A DNA stretch of 64,000 nt from Owenia fusiformis (taxonomy: Eukaryota > Annelida > Polychaeta > Sabellida > Oweniidae), in NCBI GenBank assembly GCA_903813345.2, contig CAIIXF020000001.1, forward strand, positions 45,277,885 to 45,341,884. Direction: 5' to 3'. The notes beneath the pieces were generated by a model. It did no database searches. It saw nothing but the letters and a program-made list of their open reading frames with translations, and had not been told where the DNA came from. The position numbers were made by a program, and so were the translations under genes. This document shows positions 23,501-32,800 of this stretch, in pieces. Numbering within the stretch: the first letter of the stretch is position 1; every line of letters starts with the position of its first letter.

Positions 23501-24897
23501 AAAGCAAAACATTCATTTTAGAAGTTACCTGAGATATAAGTGTTCCTTGCTACCCGTGCGGGATTAGGAATAAAATCTGGAGAGAATGGGCCACCAAGAT
23601 TTCCAGGGCTGAACACCTTACTCCATTTTGTACTGGCAGTAGGACTTAATGTATGGAGATACATAGAACAGTGTTCCTTTTTGTGCTTTAACATGTGTTC
23701 ATTGCAGAAAAAGATGAAAGAACATTTGCAACACACTGGCAGATCTAGTGTGAAGTCATACCCTGAAAAAGAAAGCTTGTGTTTTAATTTTGTAATATTT
23801 TCCTAGCATTTCTTCATTTAAACAAAAGGTAATTGATCTAATGCCTCATCACCCAACATAATCATCAATATCATTATAATCAATCAAGAGACTCTTCTTG
23901 ATCATTTGTGAAATATACACATACCCTATATTTTCATGTACAAAATCCATATTACATTTGAAGTCGAAAACATTTTCTGTTAAAAAAAAATTCAAAAGTC
24001 CCTGTATGTCAAATATCATTGGATAATAAAAATATGATTCAGTATGGATAGAGAATATGAAATTCACAATAGGTTAAGGTTTAGATACATACGTATGATA
24101 CTATACCTGAAAATATTTGCAATGGTTTCATTGGGTTAGGAATGAAATGAGGAGAAAAGGCACTGTCTAGTCTTTCAATATATAATATATCTGCCCACTC
24201 AAAATCTGTATTTTCTGCTGAAACCTCATACACATCATCTGTCTCTGACATCTCTATGACATCAGGTGTTTCTGTATCAGCATCCATTACATCATCATTT
24301 ACATCAACTTGATTGGTTGTATCATCTTCACCAGAGACTTCATACAGCTGTTCTTTCTCATGCTCTCCATCATTGTAATATGCATACTCAGTCGTGAAGT
24401 TTGAATCATCAGTTCTATAATATTAATAATTAAATACATAGACAGAGTAAAGAATAGTAGTAAAGGGATTGAAAATAGCAATAATTATGTTGTGCATATT
24501 AATTTTGTACATTCTTTCAAGTCCAACAACAATGCTTTTACTTTGAAACAATAAATTATATATTTTTTCAATTAATACTAAAAGCACTCAAAAGGCAATT
24601 AACAATAGCTTACTCTTGTTTAACATTTGAACAATCAATGTGTTCAAAATCACGATGTCCTATCTGCACTGGTGTCAAGCCATTAACTTTATAATCATAG
24701 GGTGTCAGTTTCACCAGTGGGTCCAAATCCAGCCCTTTTACCTCAGTAGGATATCTTAAAGTGGTACTCTTATGAGAGGTATAGTCCAATGCTTGTTCTG
24801 ATGTAGGTATATCTGGGGTCAATTCTATGAGCCATTCTGAAGACTCGCCAGTCTTGTATGGTGGCACTCTCTTTCGTCTTGAACGTTTCAATCTCAT
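11558..24897 (-). CDS. multi-C2H2 zinc-finger protein, seven coding exons
   Basis: Probable nuclear DNA-binding protein of unknown target; no orthologue recognised. Exons: 24614-24897, 24107-24414, 23529-23762, 21861-23139, 20953-21356, 17487-17687, 11558-11949. All joins are GT-AG and in phase, giving about 1033 aa. The N-terminus is basic (RLKRSRRKR), followed by an acidic region. C2H2-type fingers are scattered, not in one tandem block. They include CCKCSFIFFCNEHMLKH (exon 3), CSNCKCGFKSDRALARH and CAICNLDTQSLDDLIEH (exon 4), CDVCGVTCSNKEYLAKH (exon 5), CRICGERFVRKEKLIEH and CRYCDETFIRQDHLKHH (exon 6), and CGECIEVFHGKEDISAH (exon 7). Exon 4 holds an about 16-copy I-D/N-N-E pentapeptide tract. 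The last exon may end at the TGA at 11558 or splice at a good donor after 11573; no downstream exon was found. A whole HS6ST gene sits in its last intron. Confidence 0.86.
11993..13232. mobile_element. 1.24-kb inverted-repeat element with internal duplication and a nested insertion
   Basis: The ends form arms of about 135 bp: GTATCAAAAAAAACGCAAC at about 11996 and GTTGCGTTTTTTTTATACGC at its right end. The right half contains two diverged copies of a block of about 212 bp (about 12808-12950 and 13020-13165) sharing GGTACATTGAATGA. A different repeat rich in GCGTGACA (about 12390-12755) is inserted inside. It lies in the last zinc-finger intron. Confidence 0.75.
12465..12755 (-). mobile_element. 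truncated copy of the GCGTGACA-rich element
   Basis: Reverse-oriented, 5'-truncated copy of the element that is complete at 26363-26795. It keeps the AGTTGACAGGCCTG-type end at about 12738-12751 and the hairpin core around TGTCACGC/GCGTGACA. It ends abruptly near the GTACGAAAAAT sequence, so it lacks the second terminal repeat. Confidence 0.7.
13924..16931 (+). CDS. HS6ST: heparan-sulfate 6-O-sulfotransferase, three coding exons
   Basis: Golgi type II membrane enzyme moving sulfate from PAPS to the 6-O of glucosamine in heparan sulfate. Exons: 13924-14156, 14967-15260 and 16373-16931, all GT-AG, both junctions phase 2, 361 aa (human HS6ST1 411). A short cytoplasmic tail precedes one membrane anchor at about residues 19-37 (HFVHFFIFIILPVFLIIF). 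The PAPS 5'-phosphosulfate loop HIQKTGGT is at 94-101. The family motif WPCGLHADWTELTECI follows, with its conserved His in HADW. The 3'-phosphate site is in LREPIQRYVSEW (184-194), followed by NVQRGANW. The C-terminal part, DCPDNLAINRQTRMLANLS and ESAKNNVRDMAYFGLTEYQ, is also typical. The long C-terminal tail of vertebrate members is absent. The gene lies wholly within, and opposite to, the last intron of the zinc-finger gene. First ATG was chosen because it precedes the anchor closely. Confidence 0.97.
14720..14912. mobile_element. short inverted-repeat element in an HS6ST intron
   Basis: Arms of about 35-40 bp: GATTGAATATGGGTTTTAT near 14740 pairs with ATAAAACCCATATTCAATC near 14873, extending into AATAACCTAT. 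A related, more diverged inverted pair is at about 50757-50850 in a PKA intron. Upstream, 14510-14640 repeats CGTATTG and CCCCGGGAAAAA motifs. Confidence 0.65.
17848..18006. mobile_element. 159-bp MITE
   Basis: Inverted ends AAAGACCGAGATT and AAATCTCGGTCTTT, extending imperfectly to about 25 bp. It is in the zinc-finger gene, upstream (in gene sense) of exon 6. Confidence 0.65.
18599..19717. repeat. about 160-bp satellite, about seven copies
   Basis: Head-to-tail units sharing ATCCAAAATGGCCACCTTAA, AACTTTGAT and AATGGTTTGGCTGGAAACC, very similar to one another. The array ends in a GC-rich CCGCCCGCC tract. A 14-bp direct repeat ACAATATCGTACCT lies on both sides (18567-18580 and 19770-19783). 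No coding function; it is in a zinc-finger intron. Confidence 0.9.
19871..20665. mobile_element. 795-bp inverted-repeat element packed with GAACG/GTAC motifs
   Basis: Terminal repeats TATCACACCAAACT (19871) and AGTTTGGTGTGATA (20652-20665), arms matching loosely over about 35 bp. The same terminal sequence occurs again inside at about 20257, so it may be two related elements joined. Interior is unlike its surroundings: dense, loosely spaced AAC/GAACG and CGTAC words. No convincing ORF; the frame at 20478-20711 is incidental. Confidence 0.75.
21490..21600. repeat. G-rich dispersed repeat fragment
   Basis: Contains GGGGGAGCAAATTTTGGGG, GCCCCAAAAAGGGGGG and TTTGTATATGGTGCATT-like words. The same words recur near 27640-27760. 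Transposon remnant in a zinc-finger intron. Confidence 0.55.
22383..22618 (-). repeat. 15-bp coding minisatellite (I-D/N-N-E pentapeptides)
   Basis: Within exon 4 of the zinc-finger gene about 16 units of 15 bp encode V/A/T-I-D/N-N-E in frame. Only the first and third residues vary. All six frames stay largely open over the tract, so long frames on the other strand are artefacts. The tract is acidic and low-complexity, likely a disordered linker. Confidence 0.92.
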
Positions 24898-24940
24898 TGT
24901 TGCTTTTCATGTAACTTTAGCATCAGCACAACCTGAATAA
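24613..24940 (-). promoter_or_regulatory. short upstream ORF overlapping the zinc-finger start codon
   Basis: An upstream ATG at about 24922 opens a nine-codon frame (MLKLHEKQQ) whose TGA overlaps the main ATG in the sequence ATGA. A plausible 3' splice site (TTATTATTCAG) lies just upstream, so both would be in the first coding exon. Overlapping stop-start is a known arrangement for termination-reinitiation; use here is inferred. Confidence 0.4.
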
Positions 24941-25483
24941 TAAACATGACTTAGTATAGGATAGAAACTGAGTGAAGCTAGAAAATAAGATCTATTCAAC
25001 GCAACAGTTTATGAAGAAATAGAAACATATGTACAAGACTAAACTTTTGTATATTTCAGATAGGTATAATGTGCATTAAAGCTGTGGCCTTTGGTAATAT
25101 GATACATTAAGTAAATGTCATGGCTTTATTTCTGATTTAGGTTCAACAGAAAATCGACTCATTTGCTTGTAAAACTGATTCTTTAAGAATGTTCAACAAT
25201 TATTTTGAACGTTAAAATTAGATATACAAGTATTATTATCCAACGTACAAAGCCCAATTTCATGTTTGCCTTAACCCTACGAGTATCAATCTGCACATTA
25301 AAAGAGAGAAACACCATTCCCATGGATTAGGTCAATGGAATTGAATGCCAGTTTTAGATATGTTGTAAGTAACGTTGTGATATTTCCCCATGGTTCCTCA
25401 GAAAATATCGTATCTTCAATTGTTAATTTTTAGATCATTAGAATCTGGAGTATTGGGATTTGGATGAATGGAATTCAGACAAT

Positions 25484-26313
25484 TACTACTTTTTTCAAGG
25501 CCTGACTGCGTCGCTAACATGCTAAATATAAGAGTTAGCTGACGTTTGGGAGTCTGACTTACCTTCTAAAGGTTAGAACCCGAATCTTAATGAAACCATA
25601 TCACCTTTGTTGCGTCGATGATGATGCATAAACATAGCATTTGATAGAAATTAGCGTAAATGCTTTTCCGACTTTTTCATTTTTCATCAATGTTGACTTC
25701 CGGGAAGGCGTTGTAGTTATCACGAAATAACGCATTGACCCTTGAACTTTACTTTGTTGACGTGTCAACCAAGCAAGTCTGGTGTGAAAATTAAAAGAAT
25801 ATTAAGCAATGTTCTACATCCGCCAAGCTAAGTGAAGTAGTCAATATTTAAAATTACCAATTTCAAGTGAAGTACGCAACGAACGAAACTGCGTAATCTA
25901 CACTCCCACTATTGGTCTGAATGAAATGCTACGTAGAAATATGAGCCGTCTGCTGTATTAGTCGATTAATAGAGTAAGACCTGTTGGTGATGCTTTATAA
26001 TTTAGACCAAAACATTGAAGAACAAACGAACCTGTAAATCGTGAAAACAACGAACAAATATTCGGTTTTCACATATGTTCGGTAATTTTTCGTATTGAAA
26101 CTTCCGGAACTTACAAGGAAATCATTCATTTTCTCGATCCATGATTTACTTCTTGGATGTTGTGGCAAATGCTCCATGGTTGACGGAACAAAGGTGATAT
26201 GGTTTCATTAAGATTCGGGTTCTAACCTTAAGAAGGTAAGTCAGACTCCCAAACGTCAGCTAACTCTTATATTTAGCATGTTAGCGACGCAGTCAGGCCT
26301 TGAAAAAAGTAGT
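25484..26313. mobile_element. 830-bp element with about 125-bp terminal inverted repeats
   Basis: Left arm from TACTACTTTTTTCAAGG through GAAACCATATCACCTTTGTT (about 25484-25610). The right arm is its reverse complement at about 26188-26313. The interior holds a minus-strand frame from 26177 beginning MEHLPQHPRSKSWIEKMNDF, followed by a GTAAGT donor; this is not recognised as a transposase. The element lies about 600 bp upstream of the zinc-finger gene start. Confidence 0.8.
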
Positions 26314-26362
26314 AGGATTCAGACCATTGGGATTTGGACCAATGGTATGTCTTCCATATAAC

Positions 26363-26795
26363 CAGGCCTGTCAACTGTCCCGCAATTTGCGTATTTGTCA
26401 CGCATTTGCTGAAGAATTTGAAGTCACGCCAGTTATTTTTGCGTGACAGAAAATGTCACGCAAATACGCATTTTACCTGGTAATTGTCAAGCAAAAATAT
26501 TTCTGTAGAAAAATTTCTAAAAAAGATCGTCTACACAGCAAAAATACGAACGCCGGAAAAAAATGTACGCATTTTGTTCGGACTTTTCACGCGAATTACG
26601 TATATGTCACGCATTCCGTTCGAAATTTTTCGTACCCCCCCCTCCCCCCCCCCCAAGATGTAATAAAATTTAAACCAAGGTGTTCAAAATTTGGATCAAG
26701 GTGTCCAGATTTGGACCAAGGTGTCCACATTTTGAGGGGAGGTGTTCAACATTTCCAAGTCACTCATGTTAGGTGTTCCCAAGTTGACAGGCCTG
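26363..26795 (+). mobile_element. 433-bp element, 14-bp TIRs CAGGCCTGTCAACT, GCGTGACA-rich core
   Basis: Ends CAGGCCTGTCAACT (26363) and AGTTGACAGGCCTG (26795), flanked by TATAAC on both sides (26357-26362, 26796-26801). The core contains repeated TGTCACGC/GCGTGACA in both orientations forming hairpins, and a C-rich tract near 26634-26654. A 64-codon frame from 26453 is also open in the copy at 12465-12755. The CAGGCCTG ends suggest a hAT-type MITE, but the duplication seen is 6 bp, not 8. Confidence 0.75.
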
Positions 26796-26801
26796 TATAA
26801 C

Positions 26802-27620
26802 ATACTGGTAACTAGATATGTGGTGAATAACATATCATTTCCTTATTTTCATTTGAACAGACGAATTAAGACAATCATGCTTCTGATTGTAAAGTTACAT
26901 GTATTGCGAGATGAATTGGTGAAGATTGAAGATTCACTCTTTCAGTCTCAGAAATAATTTTTTTAAACTTGTCAATTTTCAATTATAAGCACATACACTC
27001 GTCGTATACTATACGTAAATCATATAGAATTACACATTAACTTACTTATTTTACTACGTTTATATCCAGCAACTGCTCAATTACACCATTAATTGTGGAA
27101 ACAAGGACAAAAATTAAAGAATGAAGTTTTTCTTCACTGCTACCGGATTACGCAGCAAAAAGAGTTTTGATTGTTCAATTTACTTTGACCTAATTAATTT
27201 TGCGCGAAATTCGAAAGTTTAAACTAAGTTTTCAAATTCAGATGCCTGAAAGTTGGAATAGCTTCCCTCATAGTTATTGTTATATTGTTGTTGCTATCCT
27301 TTAGAGGTGATTTTATGTGACCTTTCTCTTTCAGCACACTGTAAAAGAGATGTTGTAAGTTACCTAGATGGTGAACACTGCCTCTAATGTGTTGGATTGT
27401 CATATGGACTTGCATTTGGGGCCAATACGATCCTCAGAGACCCAGAGCGAGCATGAATGCACCTATAAGTTACCAAGACCCCAAGACTGATGTTTACATG
27501 TAGGCTTCCTCAATTAGAGATTCCGCAAATAAGAATCCTTCATTGAGATCCTCAAAGTCCACCCTTCAAATTGGATCATCCAATCACAATGTAGCCTTGT
27601 CTCAATTCTATGTATACAGG
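26802..27620. other. gene-free stretch
   Basis: AT-rich sequence with no exon-like ORF, RNA gene or clear repeat structure visible. Confidence 0.5.
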
Positions 27621-27852
27621 AGCGTAGCCAGTAATTGTCAAGGGGGGGGGGCGATTTTTTAGGTTTGCATAAATGCGAGCTCAAAAAAGGGGGAACCCCC
27701 AGAAATTTTTTTAATTTCCTTTGTATATGGTGCATTCTAAGCAATTCAAACTATAACTTGTTCATGTTTTTCAACAAATTTTACAAAACTGCTTTTTGTG
27801 TGGGTGGAGAGGGGGGGGGGGTGCTATCGCACCCATCTTACCCTCTGGCTAC
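27621..27852. mobile_element. short element bounded by GTAGCCAG / CTGGCTAC
   Basis: Inverted ends AGCGTAGCCAG (about 27621) and CTGGCTACACC (about 27845) enclose G-runs and a segment shared with 21490-21600. A second member is at about 41188-41297. Fragmentary, GC-skewed transposon family. Confidence 0.6.
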
Positions 27853-28952
27853 ACCCATGGCATATGCTTCTTTTTCATGTTTTTATGTTGCTCTGAAGTA
27901 GAAATAGAACTTCCCAATGATTTTGTCAGCCTTATTTTTCTACCTTTCCTACCTCAAAAATAATGAAATTGGTTGAATTACCCTCCTCAAATATGATAAA
28001 AAGAATCTATGCCCTGTTGGCCTGTTCATAGACTTCAAACTTTTATATGTCTCAATCTTCCCTATCTTACTTGCAATCCCTATATCTATAATAAACAGGG
28101 GGAAATAGATTTTCGGAGAAGCCATAGGCTTGCTAGCCTTTTTCCTTACCCTAGATATGAGCTTATTCTTCTGAGTGAAATCTAGAAAAAAGTTGGAGCA
28201 AAAATGGAACTTATCAAAAGTAAACACAAATCAGTGAGTGGTGGTGCATAAATGCAATTTTTATATTTATTTCATATATTATTCAGTAAACACAAATACT
28301 CTGGACTTTCTAACGCTCATGCTTAGGTATATACAACACTACATTTAAGCTTATCACAGTTGGAGATTTCTTATGTACAAAATTAATATATAACTTGTGT
28401 ATTTTCAGTACAGGTGACATTTCCTATTACTCTTGAATCACAGGCTCTAAAAGCAGTTGAAACCAGAGAATTTTAGATTTTTGCCACCTTTTGACATCTT
28501 GCTACATACCTATTACCTTACAACTTAAGATGCTCAACATAGTAAAATTATATAGCAGAGATTATTTCTACACATTTTAAAACAATTTTTGTGTATATTG
28601 AATGAAAATTGTTTAAACAAGCTATTTTAATGGCGACAGATTTTCTCGTCACTCTGGGTTTCAAGATAACTTCTGAGGTGACAAGAAATCTTGTCACTCC
28701 AGGTAGACTCCAATGATTCATAGAGTCTATTACTACTTCAAACTACTAATTAAAGTCCATGTTTGAACTGTAAAATGTGCTATTGCCATTTTTGAAACAG
28801 AATGTACACTGTTGTCTTGAAATCTCACACCCAGTTTTATGATACCTATAAAAATTACAGGATAATATCATTAGAAGGCTTACACAATGGGACCCACAAA
28901 AAGTGAATAAACTGTAGTTTATATATTCAGATATACCAGTATGTGTATATAG

Positions 28953-29537
28953 TAGTGGTGTCAATTAACCGCTTGAGCATTAACCGGTTAACCGGGGGTT
29001 TTTACCGGTTAAAGTCGGTTAACCGGCGGGAAATTTGAACTGATAATTTCAAATGAAATCTTCATTTTCGATCTTGAAAGTTGAAAAAAATTGGAAAATG
29101 ATATATCGGCGTTTATTTTTTACGTTCGTCAAGCTTTACTCTATTCTATGCAAGTAAGCGCGGGAAAGCAATGTGGCAGGGATTAAAGTTGCTGATTGGA
29201 TGTTTGTAAGGAATTATCGGACCTATCACATGTATGAGTAGCTCACATGAAACTGACGCTTGAAAAACAAACAGATTAAAATGCAAAGTAAGCGCGTGAA
29301 AGCAATGTGGCAGGGATTAAAGTTGCTGATTGGATGTTTGTAAGGAGTTATGGGACTTATGACATGTATGAGTAGCTTACGTGAAACTGACACCATAAAA
29401 CCAAACGGATTAGCATGCAAAATAAGCGCGGGAAATAACAGAATTATACACGGTCAACTAACCACCCATAAAAACACAGACCGGTCAAGGCATTATCGGC
29501 GGTTAACCGGTTAACCGGTTAATACTTGACACCTCTA
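28953..29537. mobile_element. 585-bp hAT-type MITE with 8-bp target-site duplication
   Basis: Starts TAGTGGTGTCAATTAACCG and ends with the related inverted GGTTAATACTTGACACCTCTA. Flanked by a perfect 8-bp duplication GTATATAG (28945-28952 and 29538-29545), the hAT hallmark. Subterminal regions repeat AACCGGTTAA. Inside is a duplicated segment of about 134 bp containing GCAATGTGGCAGGGATTAAA (about 29155 and 29289). No transposase. Confidence 0.88.
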
Positions 29538-29804
29538 GTATATAGTACTGATGGTATGCTATAAAATAGGTTCAGATGTATCAGAGACATACATGAAAAT
29601 ATTTTCATGTATGAATGAAGTGGTTAAGAATTCTAGTTTATATAAGTTCTGTACATATATATAAAGAGACATACAAAGAATATATATTTACCTCCTTTAC
29701 AAAATAGGAATAGTAAATAATACAAAATATCATTTATTTCACTGACAAAATCTACAAAATCTTCCATATACAGTACAATATACAAAAATAATGCGTTTAT
29801 AAAA

Positions 29805-32800
29805 TTACAAATCCAACAATCCCAGTTTTTTTATTTCTTTAAATTGATCTGGAATTTCCATGAGTGCATGGAGAGCAAATGCTGGTTCTTTATTCCTATA
29901 GTTCTGAAATACACCATTTGCATCAACGAACTGAAAATTGTCAAATTTTCTAGTTGGTAGTTTGTCGTCAAATTCACGCATCATGTCCCATGGTCCATCA
30001 CCGACTCCAACCATAATTATCGAAAGCGGCCATTTTGATGCTTCAACTATTGCATTTATTGTCTGTTTCTCACTCGTTACTTGTCCATCAGCTACGATAA
30101 TCAGAATGTGGTACTGAAATGTAAATGGAAGTGAAATATTTTAAATAGTTTTGGTAGGAGTTTGCACAAAAATATATCAGAACATCATCATGCTAAAAGA
30201 CACTGATAGTGATATTACATAAAATTTATGACATGTTACAATTATCTTATGACAAAAAAATCTAGCAAATTAGTTATGTTTCAACAAGGATTGAGATTTT
30301 AACATTTTCAAACAAATCATATTCCACTTTCATGCTTTTAATCAAAATTTTACTTTAATATCATTTTTGTGATCTCTTTAAAAGGTTTATATATACAAGT
30401 CACATTTATTGAATTTTAAAAACCAGGGAGGCCTCCAGGATATGGGACCATTCCATCGATTCCGTATGGCTCAAGGCCTACTTTTAGTTATTGATGATTA
30501 CTTACTGATTTTGTTTGTTGCACAATTTGGATTGCCTGGTGGATGAGTGGTGCAAAGTTAGTTGGACCACTGAGCTTAACTGAAGGAGTCAACTGATTAT
30601 AAGATGCTAGCACATCATGGAATCCATTGCAATAGCCCTGGAAATATAAGAAATACATAAATAAGGTAGGGCAATCAGAATGAGTTCAACAATTTGCATA
30701 TAATAAGCTTCCAGTATCTGAACCATTGATCTGCAAAAACCATTGAACTAGATCCACCTTAACTTAGTAACACCATAATATTACACTGTATGGAATAAGC
30801 ATTGTTGACAGAGTTGCAAAATGTTCAAACATGTGCATCTGGCCAGGTCACATTGGGTCATGCATAAATAAACGATGAAAAATGATGTATCTTCACATAC
30901 ACTGAGTGAAGGCTAAACCCCCAAATTGATTATTTAAATGTGAATCAATTTCAAGTCACCTTGGAAACAAGTTAAAATATGATTCATTGAACAAGATGGC
31001 ATAGTTGAATTACAGGCAAATTGTTATGAAAGCTGTATGGTTTACCTATCTAATGGGACCATACCCAACGCAAATTGCAGACATACTTGTAGAGAAAAGT
31101 ACCTGGCACCCAGCATGTCCGGACACTGGCCATTTCTTACTTCTCAAATCGAGATTGGTGCAAATGTCACAGAGGCATTACTAGCTCCAACAAACAGAAG
31201 GATAAAATAGACAATCACATATAAATATAAAACATTCACTTACTTCTTGTCTGAAAGGAAACACTGCCTTATCTTTGGTTGAAATATCACCAAATCCAAA
31301 AGTTGGTATAATTCCATCATCGTCAAAAGGGCTGAGGGTTTCCCCAATAATTGAAATCACCTGAAAATAGGAAGATAGTAATACAAGTGTGTTAAATAAG
31401 TTGAAATGCTATTATATTACAAATGGTGCCAAGTAACATAAAAATGGTGCCATGCCCAACTATTTTTTTCCATGTTTTACTGAATTTACATTTTAGCAAG
31501 TGACTACATGCATCACAGGCTAAAGGGTGATACGAATATCTTTTAATAAAAATAGGACCCACGGTCCTGTGCTCACACAGTTTGAAACCTTCAGAGGAAT
31601 GTTTATCCTGACTTTCAAACAAAAATATTGATTTGGATTTGTAGTCTCGAACTTTGAGAAACTTAGATAGCACAGTTGTGTGACCTAGTTTGATGACCTT
31701 TGACCTTGAAAATTTTACTTATTCAGAGCTTAGTAAGGTATTTTGTGATTAAGGTGACCAAAATTTACATCCAAATATCAATTAGAAAAATCAACTTTTT
31801 TGACCTTTCGAAGGTCACTGAAGGTCAAGTAAAGGTCAAATCCTAAAGCTAATGTCAGATTTGAACTCCTGGCAACTTGTAGATGATTTTCAAAAAAATA
31901 TTTGGTCAAATTAAAACAAGTTGAAAAATTAACTTATTTTTACTGTTTTTTACGTCGAATAGGGAATGCTTGAATCTAATAATGATGTAATTCATTGCAA
32001 GAAGATCAAGTATAAGGCAAACTTTGAGAAACTTGTCAATCAGAAAACCTGCCATTGACTTTATAAATGAGAAAGTTTCCTGAAAATGACACGTCCTACT
32101 TTTTGTCAAAGTTTATAGAGTAAACACCAAAAACTGTAATTCCAAGAGCTTTGAAATCTTCAGAGGACATAAGTTGCATATACAGCAACTACTACAAGTT
32201 ATTTGAAAGTTCTACTTCAACAAAGTGTCTAGTATTAACAGAAAATTTGACTTTTTGACGTCAAAATCAGGTCAAATATGATAGGTCAAATAGGCATTAT
32301 GGATATGCATAAAATGAATGTGGATATGACTCAATCCGAATAGCAGTTTTAATTTGTGCGGCCAATGTTGACGGACAGACGGACGGTCCAACGGACGGAC
32401 GACCCAATGGACGGATGCCTGGTTGATCCCATAGGTTCACTGTGTGAGCCAAAAAGGGTAGGCCAATCGATCTGTGTTTATTCAGAAAAGTTAATAGGAT
32501 TCTACCTCTGCTGCCATCTTTATATCCACCTAAAACCTATGACATGTATTGTGTAGCTGGCCACAAAACTGATACTAATAAAAAACATTACTCTGTAAAA
32601 TTCTTACTTAGGTAGCAAAAGGGGGTGAAATAAAACATAAAGAATTCATCCTTTCTCTGAACATCATATGGCTTGAGAATAAACTTGTTTATTAGGAATA
32701 AACTGGCTTGAGAATAAATATGTTTGACTGATTGCTGATTTTCTAATAATACTAAATGAATAATAAAGTAAGTACTAAGTAAACAATATGAAATATGAAT

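Noticed and set aside
27949-28227. 92-codon minus-strand frame that might be a retroelement fragment
   Set aside because: No reverse-transcriptase or other motif can be read, and no frame continues on either side.
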